Assembly (NCBI GenBank): GCA_946534345.1
Contig: CAMNCL010000001.1
Location: 151,175 to 194,624 of the forward strand
Direction: 5' to 3'
Origin: an uncultured Caryophanales bacterium
GTDB lineage: Bacteria > Bacillota_I > Bacilli_A > RF39 > UBA660
Length of the DNA: 43,450 bases
Of this stretch, positions 34,430 to 42,900 are shown one piece after another. The translations under genes were made by a program, and so were the position numbers. The notes beneath the pieces are model-generated. The model had not been told where the DNA came from, ran no database searches, and was given only the letters and a program-made list of their open reading frames with translations. Position 1 is the first letter of the stretch; every line of letters starts with the position of its first letter.

Positions 34430-34894
34430 ATGAATGTAGATATTAAAAAAGTAAGTAAAACTAATCGTGGTAAACTAGAAAAATTATTACAATTATATTT
34501 ACATGAATTAAGTTATTATTTTCCTGCTGATTATGATCCTAATACTTGTACATATAAATATAATATTGATAAGTACTTTGAAGATAATTATGCTTATTTT
34601 ATTACTGTAGATAATAATATATGTGGTTTTATCTTATTAGATGATAATAAGAATGATAATTATGAAATTAGCGAGATATTTGTAGTTAATAATTATAAGT
34701 TTAAAAAGATAGGGGAGAGTGCAGTTACTAAGATGTTTAATAAATATAGAGGTAATTGGACTATTAAAGCAGTACCTAATTCTCCTTTAGCAGAATCTTT
34801 TTGGACTAAAACTATAAATAATTATACTAATGGTAATTATAAGTCTGATCATACTGGTAAGTATAATAGAGCAGAGTTTTATTTTAATAATTAA
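34430..34894 (+). CDS. GNAT-family N-acetyltransferase-like protein
   Basis: A 154-residue protein starting at ATG 34430 behind TTGGAGG. The fold order follows GNAT: N-terminal helices (RGKLEKLLQLYLHELS), CGFILLDD strand, EISEIFVVNNYKFKKIGESAV as the acetyl-CoA loop (the R/Q-x-x-G-x-A site reads KFKKIGESA), and AESFWTKT near the end. Target unknown. It may be unrelated to the locus before it. Confidence 0.75.
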   Translation: MNVDIKKVSKTNRGKLEKLLQLYLHELSYYFPADYDPNTCTYKYNIDKYFEDNYAYFITVDNNICGFILLDDNKNDNYEISEIFVVNNYKFKKIGESAVTKMFNKYRGNWTIKAVPNSPLAESFWTKTINNYTNGNYKSDHTGKYNRAEFYFNN

Positions 34895-34918
34895 CTAAGA
34901 TAATATCTTAGTTTTTAT
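34893..34918 (+). terminator. intrinsic terminator
   Basis: AACTAAGA / TCTTAGTT around TAATA, then Ts; starts at the stop codon of the GNAT gene. Confidence 0.8.
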
Positions 34919-34966
34919 TTGACTTATTGTATTCAATTAATTATTATATTTCACATAGGTGATTTT

Positions 34967-35377
34967 ATGGAAGAAAAGTATATTGATTTTTTAAAGAGAT
35001 GTGAATTGTATAATGAAGAGGTTTTTAATTATATTAAGTACAGAACTACATATGTTGATTATAGAGAAAAAGGTGCAATGGACTTTGTGGGATGTTATCC
35101 AATAATTGAAGATGGTTTAGTTAAAGATATTTGGTTATGTGTACCTAAAATAGTAGATGATATATCTATTTCAATAAATATACATGAATATGTTCATCTA
35201 CTTAGAGTATATAGATATTTAGGTAAAGAATTTAGAGAAAGTGAATATGAAGAATTATTACCTGTTATGTATGAATTTGCATTTTTAGAAGAGATTGGTA
35301 ATACTGAGTATTTAAATAAATACAAAGAAGATATTAAAGATGATAAAGTATTAAAAGTATTACTTAAAAGCAAGTGA
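34967..35377 (+). CDS. small HExxH protein, putative metallopeptidase
   Basis: I start at ATG 34967 after TAGGTGAT; the longer frame at 34919 begins in the terminator. The 136-residue protein has INIHEYVHLLRVYRYLG (zinc-type HExxH) and about 35 residues on a helix with ELLPVMYEFAFLEEIG offering a third Glu ligand. No export signal. Too small for a full protease of a known type; perhaps a specialised phage- or toxin-type peptidase. Next to the dual-HEPN gene but ends at its own terminator. Confidence 0.5.
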   Translation: MEEKYIDFLKRCELYNEEVFNYIKYRTTYVDYREKGAMDFVGCYPIIEDGLVKDIWLCVPKIVDDISISINIHEYVHLLRVYRYLGKEFRESEYEELLPVMYEFAFLEEIGNTEYLNKYKEDIKDDKVLKVLLKSK

Positions 35378-35390
35378 TAACTTGCTTTTA
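35366..35390 (+). terminator. intrinsic terminator
   Basis: AAAAGCAAG (35366-35374) pairs with CTTGCTTTT (35381-35389) around TGATAA, which holds the stop. Confidence 0.8.
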
Positions 35391-35392
35391 AA

Positions 35393-35421
35393 TTGCTTTT
35401 TTTTAAGAATTGTGATATAAT
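35393..35421 (+). promoter_or_regulatory. promoter of the dual-HEPN gene
   Basis: TTGCTT (35393-35398), 17-nt spacer, TATAAT (35416-35421), 26 nt before the start codon, identical in hexamers and spacing to the slipin promoter. Confidence 0.75.
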
Positions 35422-35447
35422 ATTGCTCGTTTAAAGGGGTGCTTACT

Positions 35448-37202
35448 ATGAGTAAGAAAAGTTTTACTAATAAGCTTATTTTTGATATGTATAATAAGTT
35501 AGAATCTATAGATGATTATTTAGTAGAAGACTATTTAGATTTTGATGAAACATTAGAATTAGCTTTATCTCTAGTATATATGACTTTATCTAAAGAAAAG
35601 CTTATTGATAAAGAAATAAGTAATCCTGATCCATTAGGTAGATTAACTAGAAATATACCTGTTAGTGAGATAGATTCTTTGTTTACTGGTAAATATTCTT
35701 CAATGATTATTAATACTGCTGAAAATGATAATACTTGGATATTAGATGCGATTAGAGATAGTATTATTCATAATTGTTTTGATATTGATGAAGCAAACAA
35801 ATTAGTTTTAATTAATAATAATTATGGTACTAGAATATTAAATGCAGAAATACCATACGAATGGTTTAAAGATTATATAAAGTCTGATATTGTTAGAAAG
35901 AAAACTTCTAATAAATATGTATACAAGAATTTTTATTATAATAATTATATTAATAAAGATAAACGTGTGTTTTTAGATTATGCTATAGATAAAAATATTT
36001 TATATAATATTTATATTGAAGGTGCTGATATTCCTATAAAAGAAACAGATGATTATATAAGAGATTTAATGTCTAAATATAGTGTTGAAGAGTATAATAA
36101 TTATTCTGAATCATTTAATAATGCTAGAAGAAAACTAATAAGAGAATTAAAAGCTAAGTATCCATATGCTAGAATAAAAATTAATACTATAAAGAAAAAA
36201 GATAAACTTAAAAGGAAAGCTAAAAAGAAATGCTTATATAGTTATAATAATTATGATGAATTATATGATGACTTAAGATATTTAATGAATAGAGATAATA
36301 ATTTATTAAATAATATTTGTGATATGTATTCATTTGTATCAGACTGTAATAATTTAGATTTGTCTTCTGAAGAGAAGAGAAAAAGATTACTTGAATTAAC
36401 TAGTTATAATAAGAATACTTCTTATTATCAATATTTAGATGAAAGACAAAGAATACATATGTTGTTTTTACAACTATATGGATTAGTAACTATTGTATTA
36501 AATGAAAGCGATTTAAAAAATACTTACTTTCCAATGGCTTTAAATTCACGTGTTGACTCATATAGTAAGAAAGCATTAATAGAATATCAGGATGCTAGAA
36601 GAAAAATTATTAATAATTTAATGTCTTCAAGAAGTTCATATGATAGTTTTAAAAAATCAGTTAAAGCCACTGGTGGTACTAATAAAGTAGTTATAGAGAA
36701 CTATAAAAAATCTATACAAAACTATAATTCAGCATATAATGAGTATTCTACTTTTAATTGGTGGCCTGACTATATGATTAGTTCTAGTAAGGATAGAAAT
36801 GAAATAGATTTAGTTAGAGACATTCTTTTTAATGAATATAAAGATAAGTTAGAGGCTTTTTATAAAGCTAGCGATAAGAAAGCTAGGGAATTGGCAAAAA
36901 AAGAAGTATTAAAAGCTATTGATAAGTTAAGTTATTATGAAAAAAATAATATTTTCACAAGAACTAATCCTAATGAAACTATGACAGTATTAAGAAACTG
37001 TTTTGCTCATAATGGTCGTATTCAGTGTTCTAATTCTATACCAATACGAACAAGTAGATTATGGTTTACTGATTATAATGATGATGGTGAATTAACTGGA
37101 ATTGCTACTTGTAAATATATTGAACTTATAGATATGATTTATTATTCTCATGCTTATCTAAATTCTAATGATAAGTGTAAGAGTTTAGTTAAACATATTT
37201 AA
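35448..37202 (+). CDS. large protein with two HEPN RX4H motifs, candidate RNase
   Basis: The 584-residue soluble protein starts at ATG 35448 (AAGGGGTG upstream). Two motifs match HEPN ribonuclease catalytic sites: R103-DSII-H108 in WILDAIRDSIIHN and R516-NCFA-H521 in VLRNCFAHNGR. Both lie in predicted helices; the region between (250-480) is Lys/Tyr/Asn-rich and helical. HEPN RX4H pairs form composite RNase centres in antiviral and toxin proteins such as Abi systems and Cas13; the order and 413-residue spacing recall Cas13, though it is much shorter and no CRISPR array is present. A promoter and structured RNA follow the stop at once. RNA cleavage is inference; the middle part is unrecognised. 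Confidence 0.6.
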   Translation: MSKKSFTNKLIFDMYNKLESIDDYLVEDYLDFDETLELALSLVYMTLSKEKLIDKEISNPDPLGRLTRNIPVSEIDSLFTGKYSSMIINTAENDNTWILDAIRDSIIHNCFDIDEANKLVLINNNYGTRILNAEIPYEWFKDYIKSDIVRKKTSNKYVYKNFYYNNYINKDKRVFLDYAIDKNILYNIYIEGADIPIKETDDYIRDLMSKYSVEEYNNYSESFNNARRKLIRELKAKYPYARIKINTIKKKDKLKRKAKKKCLYSYNNYDELYDDLRYLMNRDNNLLNNICDMYSFVSDCNNLDLSSEEKRKRLLELTSYNKNTSYYQYLDERQRIHMLFLQLYGLVTIVLNESDLKNTYFPMALNSRVDSYSKKALIEYQDARRKIINNLMSSRSSYDSFKKSVKATGGTNKVVIENYKKSIQNYNSAYNEYSTFNWWPDYMISSSKDRNEIDLVRDILFNEYKDKLEAFYKASDKKARELAKKEVLKAIDKLSYYEKNNIFTRTNPNETMTVLRNCFAHNGRIQCSNSIPIRTSRLWFTDYNDDGELTGIATCKYIELIDMIYYSHAYLNSNDKCKSLVKHI

Positions 37203-37211
37203 AATAAAGAG

Positions 37212-37239
37212 TTGAATTTTATTATTATTTTGTTATAAT
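37212..37239 (+). promoter_or_regulatory. promoter for the downstream structured RNA
   Basis: TTGAAT (37212-37217), 16-nt spacer, TATAAT (37234-37239), 10 nt after the dual-HEPN stop. Start point expected near 37247. Confidence 0.65.
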
Positions 37240-37247
37240 AGGTTTAA

Positions 37248-37263
37248 TATTAATTATCTTGCC
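37248..37263 (+). repeat. left copy of a 16-bp perfect inverted repeat
   Basis: TATTAATTATCTTGCC is the exact reverse complement of 37402-37417. The copies are 138 bases apart and enclose the structured RNA and its terminator. Confidence 0.85.
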
Positions 37264-37334
37264 GTGAGTTAATATGACAATTTGGACGCTAACGTTCTAA
37301 TTCTTTAAGGCAAGGAAGAATTATTGCATGCTGC

Positions 37335-37378
37335 GGGATATCCCTTTAAATAGGATGAAGGGGATATCCCTTTTTTTT
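37335..37378 (+). terminator. strong terminator of the structured RNA
   Basis: GGGATATCCC occurs at 37335-37344 and 37361-37370; being self-complementary, the two copies pair as a 10-bp GC-rich stem, followed by eight Ts. Confidence 0.85.
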
Positions 37379-37401
37379 GTTTTTTAAGGAGGTGAGTAAA
37401 A

Positions 37402-37417
37402 GGCAAGATAATTAATA
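37402..37417 (+). repeat. right copy of the 16-bp inverted repeat
   Basis: GGCAAGATAATTAATA, between an orphan AAGGAGGTGAG and the ribosome binding site AAAGGAGAT of the RhuM-like gene. Pairing with the left copy would loop out the terminator. Confidence 0.85.
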
Positions 37418-37437
37418 AATTGAAAGGAGATAATAAA

Positions 37438-37869
37438 ATGAAAAATGAAATTAAATTATTTGAGAATAGTGGAGTTAAATTAGAAGTAAATGTGAAGGAT
37501 GAGACTGTTTGGTTAAATACAAATCAAATGGCAGAATTATTTGGTAGAGATAAATCGGTTATCTCTAGGCATATAAAAAAAATATTATTAGATGAATTAG
37601 ATAATTCAGTTGTTGCAAATTTTGCAACAACTGCTGAGGATGGCAAGACATATAATGTTGATTATTATAATTTAGATATGATTATTAGTGTTGGATATAG
37701 GGTAAATAGTAAGCAAGGAATTTTATTTAGAAGATGGGCAAATAATGTTTTAAAAGATTATTTATTAAAAGGATATGCAGTTAATGAAGAAAGATTAAAA
37801 TATCTAGAACAAACTGTTAAATTAATAGATATTGCTTCTAGAAACAATTCTTCTAAAGAAGTAGAATAA
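37438..37869 (+). CDS. RhuM-like protein, shortened
   Basis: The 143-residue product starts at ATG 37438 behind AAAGGAGAT. It has the RhuM N-terminal pattern: VWLNTNQMAELFGRDKSVISRHIKKI (helix-turn-helix-like), ANFATTAEDGKTYNVDYYNLDMIISVGYRV and RFRRW-like FRRWANNVLKDYLLKGYAVN. Full RhuM proteins are over 300 residues; this copy ends soon after KYLEQTV. RhuM is found on mobile elements and pathogenicity islands, role unknown; the short form may keep only DNA binding. It follows the structured RNA region. Confidence 0.75.
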   Translation: MKNEIKLFENSGVKLEVNVKDETVWLNTNQMAELFGRDKSVISRHIKKILLDELDNSVVANFATTAEDGKTYNVDYYNLDMIISVGYRVNSKQGILFRRWANNVLKDYLLKGYAVNEERLKYLEQTVKLIDIASRNNSSKEVE

Positions 37870-37911
37870 CTATTAATTACTTTAATTCTTAATCTATTAA
37901 ATACAAAATAA

Positions 37912-37933
37912 AAGAAGTTCAATTGAACTTCTT
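37912..37933 (+). terminator. bidirectional terminator between convergent genes
   Basis: The palindrome AAGAAGTTCAA / TTGAACTTCTT lies just before the stop of the minus-strand gene, with A/T-rich flanks. Confidence 0.7.
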
Positions 37934-37934
37934 A

Positions 37935-39671
37935 TTATTTTACTTTTACTTTATTTTCTTTTCTTCTTAGATTTATAACATATCCTAGAGCTGTTAGTGA
38001 AGATCCTAATCCTGCTAATGCCCAAGCAAAGTCTGTTTCATCACCAGTTTGTGGTGAGTTTTTAATCTCTGCTTTTTCTACAGTTTTCTTAACTGGAGTT
38101 TCAGGTTTAACTGGTTTCTCAGGTGTAACTGGTTTTTCTGGTTCAACAGGTTTTTCTGGTTCTTCTGGAACATATGGTTCAGCCTCATCGATTAATGATA
38201 AAAATACTTTGTAATCTTCATCATATGGATCAAACCATCTAACACCTAATAAGTTTTGATATGATTCACCATCAGCAGTCATATTCTTAGTAGAGTAGAT
38301 ATATAAATGCATATCTTCAGGATGTTTATCAATTTCACTAACTAGGTAATTAAATAATTCTACATATTCAGCTGGAATCTTTGTATGATTATGAGCTGTC
38401 CACCAATGTTGTGCTAATTTACCAACACCATTACCATTATCTCTATCTTCTACATAACCTCTTGGGTTTTCTGGATCATATCTATATTGTCTTAAGAATC
38501 TAATGTCTTCATATATTAAGTTTCCATTTTCATCTCTAATTAGTTTACCATTTTCATCTCTCATAGCTTCTCTAGTTGTAACTTCTGCAGATGTATAAGT
38601 CTTAAGAGCATATTCAGTAATAAATCTAATTTCAACTTCTGATAAATCAGGGAAATACTCTTCAGCCTTGCTTCTATGATAAATAATATCTAATACTTTA
38701 TTATATAAGGCAGTATTTGACATTGATTTATCTGCATCTGGAGTAAATGTTCTAATATTGTTTTCATCTAAAACTACACCAGTATAGTCGATACCATCTG
38801 GTTCATCCCAGTTTTGATTAATACAATAAACTTCTTCTCTTTCTCCCTTACTTTCAATATAGTATAGAGGAACTCCACCATAGTGCCAACATACATCATG
38901 ACTATCATCATGTTCAACATCAGCATTAATATCGTTTTCAACAACTTCAACTTTAAATGTTTTATCAGCTGCAGTTACATATCCTTCTGGAGCACTCTTT
39001 TCATGTAGAATATATTCTCCTTCAGGTAACATTGAAATATGTTCAGTACCATCAGATACCCATTCATCAACTACATTACCATCTTTATCTAGAATTTGCA
39101 TAACAGCTCCTGGTAGTGCTTTACCGTCAGTATCAACTTTAGTTGTAACTACTGATACTTTATGAGATTCATTTGGAGTCTCATCATGTGTAGTTGTTGT
39201 CTTCGGAGTAGTAGCCTCATTAGTAGTAGTTTCTTCGGTAGCTTCTTCTTTAGTTTCAACTGGAGTAGCTTCTACTTTTTCTTCTTCAACTTTTTCTACA
39301 TTTTCAGTAGGAGTTTCAGATTTAACTTCTTCCTTTACTTCTTCTTTAGTTTCCTCTTTAACCTCTTCTTTAACTTCTTCTTTCTTTTCTACTGGAGTCT
39401 CTTCAACTGCTTTTTCTTCATTAACAGTTTCTACAGTTTTTTCTTTTTCTTCAGACTTAACTTCTACTTTTTCTTCTTCTTTAACTTCTTCTTTAACTAC
39501 TTCTTCAGTCTTTTCTTCGTTAACAGTTTCATCTAAAGATTGTTCGATTGGCTTAACATCGATATCATCTTCAGCAAATACAGGTAGAGCAGTTGCTATA
39601 CTAGGTCCACCAGCTAATGCTAATGATAATCCAAGTGAAGCCATTCTTACTTTTAAATTTTTAATTTCCAT
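37935..39671 (-). CDS. thioester-domain-like/Cna-B surface protein with SPQTG tail
   Basis: The 578-residue protein has a signal peptide (1-33), a Glu/Lys/Val-rich stalk (45-150, repeats such as EEVKEEVKEE), a SpaA/Cna-B domain (170-250), a thioester-domain-like region (260-475) and a Pro-rich PEKPV spacer. It ends in SPQTG, a hydrophobic helix and RRKENKVKVK, a sortase signal. YCINQ gives Cys283; the usual Gln motif reads TEYALK with Glu353, as in the paralogue at 11191-12570. GGAGG lies before the ATG. It stands back to back with the VWA adhesin gene, and the two may be deployed together. No sortase is in the window. Confidence 0.8.
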   Translation of the reverse strand: MEIKNLKVRMASLGLSLALAGGPSIATALPVFAEDDIDVKPIEQSLDETVNEEKTEEVVKEEVKEEEKVEVKSEEKEKTVETVNEEKAVEETPVEKKEEVKEEVKEETKEEVKEEVKSETPTENVEKVEEEKVEATPVETKEEATEETTTNEATTPKTTTTHDETPNESHKVSVVTTKVDTDGKALPGAVMQILDKDGNVVDEWVSDGTEHISMLPEGEYILHEKSAPEGYVTAADKTFKVEVVENDINADVEHDDSHDVCWHYGGVPLYYIESKGEREEVYCINQNWDEPDGIDYTGVVLDENNIRTFTPDADKSMSNTALYNKVLDIIYHRSKAEEYFPDLSEVEIRFITEYALKTYTSAEVTTREAMRDENGKLIRDENGNLIYEDIRFLRQYRYDPENPRGYVEDRDNGNGVGKLAQHWWTAHNHTKIPAEYVELFNYLVSEIDKHPEDMHLYIYSTKNMTADGESYQNLLGVRWFDPYDEDYKVFLSLIDEAEPYVPEEPEKPVEPEKPVTPEKPVKPETPVKKTVEKAEIKNSPQTGDETDFAWALAGLGSSLTALGYVINLRRKENKVKVK

Positions 39672-39704
39672 AATATACCTCCTATATAAATACTAGCGTT
39701 TATT

Positions 39705-39733
39705 ATTGTAAACCAATTGATAATGTGTGTCAA
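39705..39733 (-). promoter_or_regulatory. promoter of the stalked surface protein
   Basis: On the minus strand, TTGACA (39728-39733), 17-nt spacer, TACAAT (39705-39710). The 268-bp divergent region also holds the + strand promoter below; otherwise I see nothing in it. Confidence 0.75.
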
Positions 39734-39858
39734 GGAAGAGACGGTTATAGATTTAGATAATAAAATGAATTTTAAGAATTCACTGGGCTTTTAGATATAA
39801 AATGTATTTATAGGTATAGAATATGTTATAAAAATGTTTTTTGCAAACAAACTTTTAT

Positions 39859-39887
39859 TTGACTTTTAAAATGCATGAAATTATTAT
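39859..39887 (+). promoter_or_regulatory. promoter of the VWA adhesin
   Basis: TTGACT (39859-39864), 17-nt spacer, TATTAT (39882-39887), 53 nt before the start codon. Confidence 0.65.
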
Positions 39888-39939
39888 AGTAAGCCAAATC
39901 CTTAGGGAAACTATGTGTAAAAAAGAAAGGAAGGTAAGA

Positions 39940-42900
39940 ATGAAAAATTCAGGGGGAAAAATGAAAAAAGTTTATAAGCTTAAAAAGAGAAACTTTTTAA
40001 TATCAAGTTTACTCGTTTTAGGTGTGTTCTTGATTACTTTAGGTGGACTATTTAGTGCCAAGTCTATTATGAGTAATCTACGTAACTTTTTCGATGAAAA
40101 CGAAAAACTAGGAGAGAAAAATATCTCTCCAAACAAAATAGGAGAGCAATTTGATGGTACCTATAAGTTATCTCTTACTGTAACAGGTGATGCTGTAAAG
40201 AACCCTAGTAATGTTAACATTATAGTTATCGTTGATAGATCTGGTTCTATGGATGAAGGTTCTGGAACTGGCGCATATGTGGCTTCAAATTCGAACGCTG
40301 CCACAATGTATGGTTTTATAGATGGAGAGTATAGAAGATTAACTCGTCAATCTAGTGGTTATGGACCATGGACTACTTATAGCTATTGGTATAACGGAGA
40401 AGAATATACTGGACAACGTTATATCTATGATGGTACAGCTACACGTTTAGAAGCAACTCAAGCAGCTGTAAATGGACTTGCTAACACACTATTAGGATAT
40501 AATGGAAAAGATGGTAATCCTGATGATGTTGTTGAAATGGCATTAGTTTCATTTGCAACAACTGCTAGAACTGATAGAGCACCTACAACATCTGCAAGTG
40601 ATTTTGTAAGTTCTGTTAATAGTTTAAATGCAACTGGTGGTACTAACTGGGAATCTGCTTTACAAGAAGCAAATGAAATTAGTTTTGGCGCTAATGATAA
40701 TGATCCAACATATGTAATTTTCTTCTCAGATGGATCTCCAACATTCCATTCAACAAATGGTGGATATAACAATTGGAATAGAGACTATGGAGTATATGGA
40801 TCAGGTGGAGAATCTGAGCCTAATATGGAAAGATCATATACACAAGCTGTAGATGACGCTACAACACTTGCTACACAAGTTGGAGCAAGTAATTTCTATA
40901 CAATATTTGCTTATGGTACTACAACTGGATCAAGTTATATGAAAAGCTTAACTACAGCAGCTGGAGCACCTGCAACTAATAATTATTCGGCATCAAGTAC
41001 TGCTGAATTACAAGAAGCATTTGCTGCAATCTTGGAAGAAATTGAAATGTCTGGTATTGGTAATGTAGATATAGTAGATGGAACTACTAATAAAGTAGCT
41101 ACATCTTCAGGTGTTGCTGAATTACTAGAAATAGATAAAAATAGTTTCCAATATTGGAGAACTAAAGATGGAGTAAGAACAGAATGGAAAAAGACTGATG
41201 ATCCTGCTCCACCAGATGCAGAATTTGTTGAATCAACAGGAGAAGTTAAATGGGATTTATCTTCGCTTGGAGTTTTAGAAAATGATGTTACTTATGAAGT
41301 TACATTTGATGTGTATCCTTCACAAGAAACATATGATTTAATTGCAGATTTAAAGAATGACAAAATAGATTATGATACAGAAGTTGATCCTGCAATTAAA
41401 AAGTATTTACATAAAAATGGAGATAGTTATTCTCTAGCTACTAATACTGTAGATGAAAATGGTAACTCAACAGCTACTATTACATATACAGATACTAGAA
41501 CTGATGAGGGTGAGAAAAGTTATACATATACTAATCCTCAACCAGTAGCAACTGATGCAAGTTCTATATCTATTAAGAAAACTTGGGATAATGACATAGA
41601 TACTAGAACTGAAAGACCAGTTAGTGTTAACTTACAAAGAGATGGAGAAAACTTCTATCCAGCTGAATTAAATAGTAATAATGGTTTTGAATTAAATGAT
41701 ATTGCTATTGCTGTTGGATTAGCTAGATTAGATGGTGATACATTAACAGTATTAGATACAGGACATGATTATAAATTTGCAGAGTTAGGTTCTGAATCTT
41801 ATAACTGGGAATTACAAACTGAAACAGTTCACCCAATGTTAATTAATGGAGTGATAAAGAAATTAATTCTTGTAGAAGATGAAAGTACAATTCCTTCTGC
41901 AATGGGTGATAAAAAATATTATGATGGATATTACAAATTAGGAAATAAATATTATAAAGATGAAGGAACTAATCCTACAATTCATGCTATTAACCACCGT
42001 AGAAGTAACTTAAACGTTAAGAAAATAGTTAATGGTGAAAATGCTAATCCTAATGATACTTTTGAGTTTACTATAAGAGTTACTCAAAATGGTGAAGATG
42101 GACAAGCAATTGCTGATGATACAACAACAAATAATGACGATATATGGTTCTCAATTTGTGATACAACAATAGATTCAACATGTAAAGATCCAAATAGTTT
42201 AGTAAAAGATGAAAGTCTTGTTACTGGAGCTCAAAAAGAAATGAGAGATGGGGCTTGGACAGGATATTACTATGTTACTAATACTAGTGAAGTAAAAGTA
42301 AAATTAAAAGATAAATATAATTTAAGATTTACTAACTTAGTATCTAATACTGACTTTAGTGTAGTAGAAGGAAATACTACTAATTATGAATTAGAGAAAA
42401 TTGAAACTACTAGTGGATTTGATTCTAATAAAGATAGTAAATCTATTAGTGGAAAAACTATTACTGGTCATATAGGACAAAGTAATAAGGTATATCAAAT
42501 TGAATATACAAATAAAAATACTAACCCTGAAACAGTAGATGCTAAAGTTAAGAAAGTATGGAATGACGCTAATAACCAAGATGGTAAGAGACCTGAAACA
42601 TTAACTGTTACATTAAGTGATGGTAAAACTGCTACTTTATCAGAAAGAAATAATTGGGAAGCTACAATTAGTGGACTTCCAAAATATAAAAATGGTGAAG
42701 AAGTAGAATATACTTGGACAGAGGGAACTTTACCAGCTGGTTATGAAATGACTTCAAATAAAACTGAAGGATTAATAACTACAATTACTAATAAACATGT
42801 TCCTGAATTAACTGAAGCAACTGTTGTTAAAGTTTGGGATGATGATAAAGATAGAGACAAAGAAAGACCAGATACTCTTAAGGTTACATTAACTTCAAGT

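Larger units (their letters stand above)
37247..37378 (+). ncRNA. structured non-coding RNA candidate or RhuM leader
   Basis: About 130 nt lie between a good promoter and a strong terminator without a plausible coding frame. Two helices can be drawn: TAATT plus CTTGCC (37258-37263) with GGCAAG (37309-37314) plus AATTA, enclosing the hairpin AATTTGGACG/CGTTCTAATT (about 37279-37303). The left strand can pair instead with a perfect 16-bp partner at 37402-37417, so two exclusive folds exist. It could be a regulator or antitoxin-type RNA of the dual-HEPN gene, or the attenuating leader of the RhuM-like gene. I know of no matching RNA family. Confidence 0.55.

Noticed and set aside
35448-37202. 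Calling the dual-HEPN protein a Cas13
   Set aside because: It is far shorter than known Cas13, lacks an array and its middle part shows no recognisable Cas13 region; only the catalytic motif pattern is shared.
37248-37417. CRISPR array next to the dual-HEPN gene
   Set aside because: The 16-bp copies are inverted, only two, and 138 bp apart; no direct repeats with spacers are present.
39162-39536. Phe/Ser-rich plus-strand open frame
   Set aside because: It is the complement of the Glu/Lys-rich stalk of the minus-strand surface protein; composition explains it.
40458-40772. Minus-strand 104-codon open frame
   Set aside because: It lies wholly inside the VWA domain of the large adhesin, which has continuous motifs on the plus strand.
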